From DAOTYE01 sp034434915 (GTDB lineage: Bacteria > Chloroflexota > Dehalococcoidia > Dehalococcoidales > RBG-16-60-22), in the NCBI GenBank assembly GCA_034434915.1, contig DAOTYE010000060.1, positions 1 to 21,216 on the forward strand: 21,216 nucleotides of DNA. The letters run 5' to 3'. The notes under the pieces are model-generated. The model made no database searches. It had not been told where the DNA came from and saw only the letters and a list, made by a program, of their open reading frames with translations. Position numbers and translations under genes: made by a program. Each line of letters opens with the position of its first letter. Positions within the stretch are counted from its first letter, which is position 1. Shown here piece after piece: positions 1-6,805 of the stretch.

Positions 1-2
1 AA

Positions 3-68
3 AAGGTGGGGGTGGTGGCTGAGGCTGACATCTTCACCGCACTGATGCGGGAAGTGAACAAATTATGA
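3..68 (+). CDS. C-terminal end of an unidentified protein (5' part outside the window)
   Basis: An open frame enters from the left edge and stops at TGA 66-68. It encodes about 21 residues, with the core VAEADIFTALMREVNKL. The tail could be the end of an IspG/GcpE protein, whose C-terminus commonly reads like V-x-E-x-D-I-x-x-A-L-x-x-E-I. It could also be the last strand and helix of a CBS domain (G-V-V-x-E-x-D-I-F-x-A-L). I cannot choose between them from 21 residues. The frame has normal codon use for this genome, so it is probably coding. The gene is co-directional with proS, 153 bp further on. Confidence 0.4.
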   Translation, partial: KVGVVAEADIFTALMREVNKL

Positions 69-181
69 AAGCCAAAATTGGCAAATGGGCTGAGAAACCA
101 TTTGACCTTATTAAAGCATTCAATAAAATTGAAAAGGTGAATAGAGAAAATCCACTGCTACCTAGACGAAGAATAAGGTAG
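65..181 (+). CDS. possible 38-residue basic protein of unknown function
   Basis: An ATG at 65 overlaps the stop of the preceding gene as ATGA, an arrangement typical of translational coupling. The frame runs to TAG at 179-181. The predicted product is short and basic (about 12 Lys/Arg), with no cysteine and no membrane segment, and it resembles nothing I know. The DNA is clearly more A+T-rich than the flanking genes. This may mean a small unrelated gene, or simply non-coding DNA between the upstream gene and proS. The coupling geometry is the only positive evidence. Confidence 0.22.
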   Translation: MKAKIGKWAEKPFDLIKAFNKIEKVNRENPLLPRRRIR

Positions 182-221
182 GCAGTAGTTATTAGCAGTG
201 AAACCAGAAACGGAGTAACTC

Positions 222-1919
222 ATGCGTATCACACAGCTATTCGGTAAGACTCAGCGGGAGGTGCCCGCGGATGCGGACACCATCAGCCACCAGCTTCTGG
301 TCCGCGCCGGGATGATAAGCCAGGTGGCGGCGGGCGTCTATTCCTACCTGCCGCTGGGCTGGCGCGTCCTGCGCAAAATTGAAGCCATCGTGCGGGATGA
401 GATGGACAAAGCTGGCGGGCAGGAGCTTTCCATGCCCGTCCTCCAGCCCCTTGAGCTCTGGCAACAGACCGGTCGCGACCAGGCTTTCGGGGAGAGCCTG
501 TTCATCGTCACCGACCGCAAACAGCGCAAGCTCGCCCTCGGTCCCACCCATGAAGAGGTCATCACCACGCTCGTCAGCCGCAATGTGAAGAGCTACCGCG
601 ACCTGCCCCTCCTCCTCTATCAAATCCAGACCAAACTGCGCGATGAGCCGCGACCCCGCGGCGGGCTAATCCGCGTGCGTGAGTTCATCATGAAAGACCT
701 TTATAGCTTTGACGTGGACGAAGCCGGGCTGGACGTGAGCTATAAGAAGATGGTGCAGGCATATAAAAATATCTACCAGCGCTGTGGTCTGCCCACACTC
801 TTCGTTGAGGCGGACAGCGGCGCCATCGGCGGCAAGGACTCCCACGAGTTCATGCTCATCGCCGAAGACGGCGAGGATGAAGTCATCTACTGCAAAGCCT
901 GCCAGTACGCCGCCAATGCCGAAAAGGCGGAGATGGTCAAGGGTGAGGTGGGCGGCGGCGACCCTCTCCCGCTGGAGGAGGTCCATACTCCTGGTGCTAC
1001 TACCATCAAAAAGCTGGCGGACTTCCTCAAAATCCCAGAGAACAGGACGCTCAAGGTGGTCTTTTACATGGCGGACGGTCAATTGGTATTCGTCATGATT
1101 CGCGGCGACCTTGATGTCAATGAGGTCAAACTGAAGCGGGTGCTCAAAGCCACTGACCTGCGCGTGGCGCGCGATGATGAGCTTTCCCGGGCGGGCATTG
1201 TCGCCGGATACGCTTCGCCCATCGGGCTCAAGGGAGTGAAAATCGTCGCTGACGATTCCATCACCACGGGCACGAACTTCGTCGCCGGCGGCAATAAGCC
1301 GGACTACCATATCAAAAACGTCAACTACCCGCGCGACTTCAAAGCGGACATCATCGCTGATATTGCCCTGGCTCAAGCAGGTATGGGTTGCCCCAATTGC
1401 AAGGGCAAGATTTTTTCCACGCATGGCATTGAGGTGGGGCATGTCTTCAAGCTGGGCACCTTCCTCAGCGAGAAGCTCGGCGCTTACTTCATTGACGAAA
1501 AAGGCGTGTCTCGCCCCATCATTATGGGCTGTTACGGCATCGGCTTCGGCAGACTGCTCGCCGCGGCGGTGGAGCAGAACCATGATGACAAGGGCATCAT
1601 CTGGCCCCCCCAGATTGCGCCGTATGATGTCTATCTCTGCCCGCTCTACCGCGAAGGGACAAAGGTGGCTGAGACGTCGGAGAAACTCTATGGCGAGCTT
1701 CAGTCGGCTGGTTTTGAGGTGCTCTTTGACGACCGGCAGGAGTCTCCCGGCGTCAAGTTCAATGACGCTGACCTTCTCGGCATACCGGTGCGGGTTACCG
1801 TCAGCGCCCGCACCCTTGAGAAAGACAGCGCGGAAGTCAAGCTGAGAAAAGAAAAGCAGGCAGAGGTGGTGGGGCTGGGTGGGGTCATAGAGAAGGTAAA
1901 AACGCTCTTAAAGAAGTAG
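222..1919 (+). CDS. proS: prolyl-tRNA synthetase (bacterial type, with editing insertion)
   Basis: The 565-residue class II synthetase charges tRNA-Pro with proline in the cytoplasm. The length matches bacterial-type ProRS. Motif 1 lies around GVYSYLPLGWRVLRKIE (residues 38-54). Motif 2 lies around LIRVREFIMKDLYSFD (149-164). An inserted segment at about 225-400 corresponds to the Ala-tRNA-Pro editing domain. Motif 3 is in MGCYGIGFGRLLAAAVEQN (about 436-454). The remaining 95 residues are the anticodon-binding domain. ATG at 222 follows GGAG at 212-215 with a good spacing. The gene converges with pheT, 72 bp away. I see no convincing promoter directly upstream, so it may be read through from the gene at the left edge. 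Confidence 0.97.
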   Translation: MRITQLFGKTQREVPADADTISHQLLVRAGMISQVAAGVYSYLPLGWRVLRKIEAIVRDEMDKAGGQELSMPVLQPLELWQQTGRDQAFGESLFIVTDRKQRKLALGPTHEEVITTLVSRNVKSYRDLPLLLYQIQTKLRDEPRPRGGLIRVREFIMKDLYSFDVDEAGLDVSYKKMVQAYKNIYQRCGLPTLFVEADSGAIGGKDSHEFMLIAEDGEDEVIYCKACQYAANAEKAEMVKGEVGGGDPLPLEEVHTPGATTIKKLADFLKIPENRTLKVVFYMADGQLVFVMIRGDLDVNEVKLKRVLKATDLRVARDDELSRAGIVAGYASPIGLKGVKIVADDSITTGTNFVAGGNKPDYHIKNVNYPRDFKADIIADIALAQAGMGCPNCKGKIFSTHGIEVGHVFKLGTFLSEKLGAYFIDEKGVSRPIIMGCYGIGFGRLLAAAVEQNHDDKGIIWPPQIAPYDVYLCPLYREGTKVAETSEKLYGELQSAGFEVLFDDRQESPGVKFNDADLLGIPVRVTVSARTLEKDSAEVKLRKEKQAEVVGLGGVIEKVKTLLKK

Positions 1920-1941
1920 CTTTTTAGATGGCTTATCCCCT

Positions 1942-1969
1942 AAAAATAAAGAGGGAATGTCGCCCCTCT
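1942..1969 (-). terminator. Rho-independent terminator after pheT
   Basis: On the minus strand a 6-bp stem, AGAGGG (plus 1964-1969) with CCCTCT (plus 1950-1955), encloses an 8-nt loop and is followed by TTTATTTTT. This ends the pheS-pheT transcript in the 72-bp gap before the convergent proS. Confidence 0.72.
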
Positions 1970-1991
1970 CGGACTCTCTGGAATTGAGCAG

Positions 1992-4394
1992 TTACGTCCT
2001 CAGCGTCGCGCCTAACTGCTTGTTCAGGCGCGTCAGGATTTTCTCCTGGACGTCATTCACTTCCTCTTCTGTCAGGGTGCGCTCAGGCGATTGATAAATG
2101 ATGCGGTAGGCAAGCGATTTCTTCCCTGCCGGCACCTGCTTTCCGGAATAGACGTCAAAGAGCGTCACCTGCGCCACCAGCGAGTTGCTTTTAATTACAT
2201 CCACCACCTGTTTATGGGTTATGGCTTCATCCACGATAAGCGCGATGTCTCTGACCAGCGCCGGGAAGCGCGGTATGGGCTGGTAGGTCTTGCCTGTGGG
2301 GATGAACTCCAGGAGCTTCTGGACGTTAAGCTCAAATAAGAACACCGGCTCATCAATATCAAACGCGGTAAGCACTTTGGGATGTATTTCGCCCAGCACA
2401 CCAATCCGGTTTCCCCTGACTACGATATCCGCCTGCCTCACCGGGTGGAAAGAAAAGTCGCTTCCCGGGACAAAATCAGCCGCCACCCCCAGCTGTTTCA
2501 GCAGGCTCTCCATCACTCCTTTCACATCTGCGAAATCAAAGGCGCGCTTTTCTTTCAACCATTCCTTGTCCTGCCCTGAACGGCTCATCAGCCCGCACAG
2601 CGTCTCTACCTCATCAGGGAGGTCTTTGCCGCGCGGCACATACACCCTGCCCAGCTCAAAGAGCATGATGTCCCCGTCCTCATGACGGCGGTTTGACGCC
2701 AGCGCAGAGAGCAGGCTGGCGCGCAGGGTGGGTCTGAGGTATTCCATCTCTGCCGTCATAGGGTTGCGCAGTTTAAGTGGCGCCGGCTCAATCGGCCGCG
2801 GTTCTGCGCTCAGCTTGCTGAGCATGTCCAGGCTGGTCAATGAGAAGCTGATAATCTCCTGAAATCCGTAGCCAGCGAGGCTATTCCGTATCTTGTGCTT
2901 CAGTACTACCATTGGTTCGGGGCGGTGGTGGGGGATTGGCTCGGCAAGAAGTGTGGTGGGGATGGCATCATACCCGATTATTCTGGCAACTTCTTCAACG
3001 AGGTCAACGGGCATGGTAATATCGCCGCGCCAGTAGGGGGGTATCGCCTGGATTTCTGTGGCTGAGACCTGCTTGCAGTCAAATCCGAGCGAGCTCAATA
3101 TTGACATAATCTTATCAATGCCGAACTCAATACCGAGCGTCCTTTTCACCTTCTCCACTGTCAGCGGGATTGCTTTCAGTTCTTTCCTGCCCGGGTAGAT
3201 ATCTGCAATACCCTTTGCCGCTTTGCCGCCGGCAAGCTGGATGATAAGCTGGGTCGCCCGCTTTATGGCGGGGATGGTTAGTCCTGGCTGGATTCCCCGT
3301 TCAAACCTCAGGCGGGCTTCGCTGGAGAGCCCCAGTTTGCTACCGGTGCGGTAGATGCTGGGGGCATTGAAGTTCGCCGCTTCCAGCAGGATGGAGGTGG
3401 TGTTGTCACTCACTTCACTATTGGCGCCGCCCATGATGCCAGCGATTGCCACCGCCCGTTCTGCATCAGCAATGACGAGCATGTCCTGTGAAAGCGTGCG
3501 GTCAACGCCGTCAAGGCTCATCAGCGTCTCACCATCTTTCGCCCGCCGGACGATGATTTTCTTACCTTTAATCAGGCTGTAATCAAACGCGTGGAGCGGC
3601 TGTCCATACTCCAGCATGACATAGTTGGTGATGTCCACCACATTATTGATGGGGCGCTGTCCGCATGCCTGCAGGCGCTGTTGCAGCCACGCCGGCGATG
3701 GACCAATCTTCACGCCGGTGATTAGCGTGGCGCAGTAGCGGGAGCACAGGTCCGGGTCAGCGATTTCCACTGAAATGTGCTGGTCAATGGAGGTATCAGC
3801 TTCCGCATAGCTCAGGTCGGCAGTGCGGACAGTTTTTCCGGTGAGCGCGGCAATCTCACGAGCCACGCCGATAACACACAGGCAGTCAGGCCGGTTCGGC
3901 GTTACCTCAAGGTCAAGGATGTAGTCACCCAAATATTCCGCAAGCGGCGCACCCACTGGCGCATCAGGCGGCAGGACCAGAATTCCATCATGGCTATCTC
4001 CCAGTCCCAGCTCTTTTTCTGAGCAGACCATGCCGCTGGAGGAGACGCCGCGGATTTTGGCTTCCTTCAGGCGGGTGAGCTGGCCAGTGTGTCCGTCAAT
4101 GAGCTGGGCGCCCACTTTAGCGAAAGCGACCTTATCTCCCACACGGAGGTTGGGCGCACCGCAGACCACGGTCATCTTATCCGTGCCGATGTCTACCGTC
4201 GGCAGGCGGAGGCGGTCAGCATTGGGGTGGGGATTGACGGCGATGATTTGCCCCACATACACATTGTCCCAGCTGACGCTCATCGTGGGCACGGCGAGGG
4301 TCTCAAACCCGGCGAGCGTGATTCTGCGGGCAATCTCTGCCGGCGGCAGGTTAACCTCAACATATTCTTTCAGCCACTTTAAGGGGACTTTCAT
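1992..4394 (-). CDS. pheT: phenylalanyl-tRNA synthetase beta subunit
   Basis: The 800-residue large subunit of the (alpha-beta)2 PheRS. The N-terminus MKVPLKWLKEYV is typical. An EMAP-like tRNA-binding fold follows at about residues 42-150 (VYVGQIIAVNPHPNADRL). The B3/B4 editing domain is at about 210-380 (NNVVDITNYVMLEYGQPLHA). The B5 domain is at about 400-475, the catalytic-like core comes next, and the FDX-ACB anticodon-binding domain lies at about 705-800. The length is normal. ATG at 4394 follows GAGG with 5 nt of spacing, and that site overlaps the pheS stop, so the two genes (8-bp gap) are translationally linked. A terminator follows at 1942-1969. Confidence 0.97.
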   Translation of the reverse strand: MKVPLKWLKEYVEVNLPPAEIARRITLAGFETLAVPTMSVSWDNVYVGQIIAVNPHPNADRLRLPTVDIGTDKMTVVCGAPNLRVGDKVAFAKVGAQLIDGHTGQLTRLKEAKIRGVSSSGMVCSEKELGLGDSHDGILVLPPDAPVGAPLAEYLGDYILDLEVTPNRPDCLCVIGVAREIAALTGKTVRTADLSYAEADTSIDQHISVEIADPDLCSRYCATLITGVKIGPSPAWLQQRLQACGQRPINNVVDITNYVMLEYGQPLHAFDYSLIKGKKIIVRRAKDGETLMSLDGVDRTLSQDMLVIADAERAVAIAGIMGGANSEVSDNTTSILLEAANFNAPSIYRTGSKLGLSSEARLRFERGIQPGLTIPAIKRATQLIIQLAGGKAAKGIADIYPGRKELKAIPLTVEKVKRTLGIEFGIDKIMSILSSLGFDCKQVSATEIQAIPPYWRGDITMPVDLVEEVARIIGYDAIPTTLLAEPIPHHRPEPMVVLKHKIRNSLAGYGFQEIISFSLTSLDMLSKLSAEPRPIEPAPLKLRNPMTAEMEYLRPTLRASLLSALASNRRHEDGDIMLFELGRVYVPRGKDLPDEVETLCGLMSRSGQDKEWLKEKRAFDFADVKGVMESLLKQLGVAADFVPGSDFSFHPVRQADIVVRGNRIGVLGEIHPKVLTAFDIDEPVFLFELNVQKLLEFIPTGKTYQPIPRFPALVRDIALIVDEAITHKQVVDVIKSNSLVAQVTLFDVYSGKQVPAGKKSLAYRIIYQSPERTLTEEEVNDVQEKILTRLNKQLGATLRT

Positions 4395-4402
4395 GATTAC
4401 CT

Positions 4403-5443
4403 CTAAAATTGCCTCAGGAACCTGAGGTCACTCCCGTAGAGCAGACGGATATCATCAATGTTGTAGCGCAGTAACGGCAGGCGGTCAATGCCGATACCAA
4501 AGGCGAAGCTCTGGTATTTCTCCGGGTCAATGCCGCCGCGCTCAAGCACGCGTGGATGAGTCATCCCTGCCCCGAGGATTTCAATCCAGCCACTGTTGCC
4601 GCACAGGCGGCATCCTTTGCCCAGACATCCGGCGCACTCAATCGCCATCTCCACGCCCGGCTCCACGAAGGGGAAAAAGTCGCACCGGAAGCGCACCTTT
4701 CTCTCTTCACCGAAGAACCGGCGGGCAAACTCGTAAAGCGTGCCTTTCAGGTCTGCCATGGTGATGTTCTTATCCACCGCCAGCCCGTCAATCTGGTGGA
4801 ACATGGGGACATGGGTGGCATCGCTTGCTTCATAACGGAAGACTTTCCCCGGCTCAATGACGCGGATGGGCGGCTTCATTTTCTCAATCACGCGGGCGGT
4901 GACTGATGTAGTATGCGTGCGCAGGAGCATCTTGTAATCGCCTTCGTCAGACTTCACATCTACCCAGCAGGAGGACATGGTGTCCCGCGCCGGGTGTTCT
5001 TTGGGGATGTTGAGCGCTTCAAAGTTATAATAGTCCCATTCCACCTCAGGACCTTCCACCACCTGAAAGCCCATGGAGATAAAGATATCACAGATTTCAT
5101 TAAGGGTCTGGGTTAATGGGTGCAGGCGTCCTGTAGGGAAGGGACGGCCGGGCAGGGTAACGTCAAAGACCTCTTTGCGGGTGTGTGCCGCAATCTTCGT
5201 CTCAAGGAGAGATTGCTCTTTCTGTTTGAAGCCTGCTTCCAGCGCTGTTTTAACCTGGTTTGCCTGCGCGCCGACCGTCTTGCGCTCTTCCAGCGACAGT
5301 GTAGCCAGACTGCGCAGTGCACTTGTCAGGGCACTCTTTTTGCCCAGGTATCTGACGCGCCAGGACTCAAGCCCTCTGGCATCTTTTATGCCTTCAAGCT
5401 CTTTCAGGGCCTGCTGTTTTATGGCATCAAGTTCAGGTTGCAT
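4403..5443 (-). CDS. pheS: phenylalanyl-tRNA synthetase alpha subunit
   Basis: The 346-residue catalytic subunit joins phenylalanine to tRNA-Phe together with PheT. An N-terminal coiled-coil region (about 1-85) precedes the class II core. Recognisable parts are GRLHPLTQTLNEICDIF (108-124), the substrate loop RTHTTSVTARVI, FRYEASDATHVPMFHQIDGL (motif 2 region) and FGIGIDRLPLLRY (motif 3). A CxxCxxxxCxxC run before GWIEILGAGM is common in PheS. The more usual TSxxQxR reads TTSVTAR here. No Shine-Dalgarno is visible before ATG 5443. Instead a promoter (5456-5485) sits so close that the mRNA leader would be only about 5-7 nt. Confidence 0.97.
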   Translation of the reverse strand: MQPELDAIKQQALKELEGIKDARGLESWRVRYLGKKSALTSALRSLATLSLEERKTVGAQANQVKTALEAGFKQKEQSLLETKIAAHTRKEVFDVTLPGRPFPTGRLHPLTQTLNEICDIFISMGFQVVEGPEVEWDYYNFEALNIPKEHPARDTMSSCWVDVKSDEGDYKMLLRTHTTSVTARVIEKMKPPIRVIEPGKVFRYEASDATHVPMFHQIDGLAVDKNITMADLKGTLYEFARRFFGEERKVRFRCDFFPFVEPGVEMAIECAGCLGKGCRLCGNSGWIEILGAGMTHPRVLERGGIDPEKYQSFAFGIGIDRLPLLRYNIDDIRLLYGSDLRFLRQF

Positions 5444-5455
5444 GGCTTTCTATTG

Positions 5456-5485
5456 AGTATAGGCTATCGTCATCAGCAGGGTCAA
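5456..5485 (-). promoter_or_regulatory. promoter of pheS-pheT
   Basis: TTGACC, an 18-bp spacer and TATACT read on the minus strand. The -10 ends 12 nt before the pheS ATG, so transcription would start about 5-7 nt upstream of the start codon. Confidence 0.6.
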
Positions 5486-5502
5486 GCAGAGACTGACCTC
5501 TT

Positions 5503-5540
5503 AAAAAATTCCCCCTCCTCTGCTCTGATGAGGAAGGGGA
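5503..5540 (-). terminator. Rho-independent terminator between rplT and pheS
   Basis: On the minus strand the arms TCCCCTTCCTC and GAGGAGGGGGA form a G+C-rich stem with small mismatches and a loop of about 9 nt, followed by AATTTTTT. It lies 24 bp after the rplT stop and upstream of the pheS promoter. It therefore separates infC-rpmI-rplT from pheS-pheT, or acts as a partial attenuator between them. Confidence 0.75.
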
Positions 5541-5563
5541 TGAGGTTCTGCTTATCTTTGCTT

Positions 5564-5926
5564 CTATTTAGCCTGGGCTTTCTCTTTCGCCGTGGTGACC
5601 AGATTGCTCAGAGTCACCGGGTCTTTCACGGCCATATCGGCGAGCATTTTACGGTTGACCTCAATGCCGGCCTTCTTCAGCAGGTCAATGAATTCGCTGT
5701 ACTTCAACCCCTGTGCTCTCACGGCGGCATTGACCCTCAGAATCCACAGACGTCTCATATCGCCCTTGCGCTCGCGGCGGTGGGCATAGGCATAAGTCAA
5801 AGCTTTGGTCATGGACTGGCGCGCCTGACGCACAGACGTGCGGCGGGTGGCTCTGTGACCCTTAGTCAGGGCTAACAGCTGTTTATGTTTTCTTCCTGAG
5901 GCAACGCCTCTTTTAACTCTGGGCAA
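5564..5926 (-). CDS. rplT: 50S ribosomal protein L20
   Basis: A 120-residue basic protein that binds 23S rRNA early in assembly of the large subunit. The N-terminus MPRVKRGVASGRKHKQLLALTKGHR and the block RRLWILRVNAAVRAQGL are diagnostic of L20. The C-terminal RKMLADMAV is also typical, and the length is normal. The start codon is TTG (5924-5926), preceded by GGGAGG with a 9-nt spacer. No ATG fits the family N-terminus. It is the last gene of the infC-rpmI-rplT unit (16-bp gap from rpmI). Confidence 0.96.
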   Translation of the reverse strand: MPRVKRGVASGRKHKQLLALTKGHRATRRTSVRQARQSMTKALTYAYAHRRERKGDMRRLWILRVNAAVRAQGLKYSEFIDLLKKAGIEVNRKMLADMAVKDPVTLSNLVTTAKEKAQAK

Positions 5927-5942
5927 TTACGTAATCCTCCCT

Positions 5943-6146
5943 TCACTGGACCCCGTACGGTAATGTTCTCCTGATGCGGGCACGGTCGCGCGCATGCACC
6001 ACTGCTTTTGAGGCGAGAAGCCGCTTCATCCGCTTGGCTTTGTGGCGCCGCAGGTGGCTTTTCGGTCCTCTTGTCCGCATGATTTTGCCCGTGCCGCTGA
6101 TGCTGAATCGGCTCTGGGCTCCCTTATGTGTCTTTAATTTTGGCAT
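5943..6146 (-). CDS. rpmI: 50S ribosomal protein L35
   Basis: A 67-residue, very basic protein. The MPKLKTHKGAQSRFSISGTGKI start and the RRHKAKRMKRLL block are characteristic of L35. The ATG (6144-6146) directly abuts the infC stop codon (6147-6149) with no gap. This implies translational coupling in the classical infC-rpmI-rplT order. In other bacteria this unit is feedback-controlled by L20. I cannot point to the L20-binding structure here. Confidence 0.95.
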   Translation of the reverse strand: MPKLKTHKGAQSRFSISGTGKIMRTRGPKSHLRRHKAKRMKRLLASKAVVHARDRARIRRTLPYGVQ

Positions 6147-6713
6147 TTATGCTTGTTTAACCTCTTCTTTTTCTGGCTCTTCCTTCGGCTTTGCTTTCCC
6201 CGCCGGAATGGGGGCAAGCATGATGTCCATCCGCCTTCCTTCCATGACTGCCTGGCGGTCAAGCACTGCGATATCTTTCAAAGTCTCTATCATGCGCTGA
6301 AGAAGCTGCCAGCCAAGCTCCGGGTGGGTGATTTCACGACCGCGGAACATGACGCTGACTTTGACTTTGGCGCCTTCACTCAGTAGCTTTCGCGCCGTCC
6401 GGGACTTGGCATCAAAATCATGGTCGCCAATCTTCGGTCTCAGCCTTATTTCACGCAAAAGGGAGGCTTTTCTCTGGTGTCTTCTGGCTTCTTGCTCTTT
6501 CTTCTCCTGCTCGTATTTGAACTTGCCGTAGTCAAGAATACGGCACACGGGCGGCGTGGCATTCGGGGCAACTTCAACGAGGTCAAGACCTTGCTTTCGG
6601 GCGGTTTCTTGAGCCTGGGCCAGGGGCATAATCCCCAACTGCTCTCCCTTTTCGCCAACAAGACGGACTTGCGGAGCTTTTATGAACTGGTTGACGCGCA
6701 GTTTCTTGATTAT
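6147..6713 (-). CDS. infC: translation initiation factor IF-3
   Basis: IF-3 binds the 30S subunit and checks start-codon choice. The N-domain runs about KLRVNQFIKAPQVRLVG through PPVCRILDYGKFKYEQ, a lysine-rich linker follows, and the C-domain holds IRLRPKIGDHDF and KVKVSVMFRGREI. A lysine/glutamate-rich tail ends the protein. The longest frame starts at TTG 6737 but has no ribosome site. GAGGAGG (6725-6731) lies inside that frame, 11 nt before an ATA codon (6711-6713) and 14 nt before ATC (6708-6710). GAGG at 6716-6719 is 5 nt before that ATC. IF-3 genes are known to start at AUU/AUC/AUA, and the protein then begins as in relatives (xxKxLRVN). I therefore place the start here (188 residues). 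Confidence 0.93.
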   Translation of the reverse strand: MIKKLRVNQFIKAPQVRLVGEKGEQLGIMPLAQAQETARKQGLDLVEVAPNATPPVCRILDYGKFKYEQEKKEQEARRHQRKASLLREIRLRPKIGDHDFDAKSRTARKLLSEGAKVKVSVMFRGREITHPELGWQLLQRMIETLKDIAVLDRQAVMEGRRMDIMLAPIPAGKAKPKEEPEKEEVKQA

Positions 6714-6756
6714 GTCCTCTGTTACCTCCTCTGGCAAAATGTCTTTACGGAAGAAA

Positions 6757-6786
6757 ACTATACCATATTTATGGTTATCTAATCAA
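6757..6786 (-). promoter_or_regulatory. promoter of infC-rpmI-rplT
   Basis: TTGATT, an 18-bp spacer and TATAGT on the minus strand, in the 68-bp gap after thrS. The leader to the proposed infC start would be about 35-40 nt. Read-through from thrS is also possible. Confidence 0.5.
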
Positions 6787-6805
6787 ACTGCTGAATACGG
6801 TGCAT

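Noticed and set aside
237..1583. Long minus-strand open frames (128 and 305 codons) inside proS
   Set aside because: They lie fully opposite a clear ProRS gene, carry no family motif and reflect the codon bias of the real gene.
5444..5563. T-box or leader-peptide attenuator for pheS
   Set aside because: The hairpin lies upstream of the nearest promoter, and no phenylalanine-rich frame or T-box core is seen.
5120..5875. 251-codon plus-strand frame across pheS and rplT
   Set aside because: It runs opposite two certain genes and through a terminator. It has no domain.
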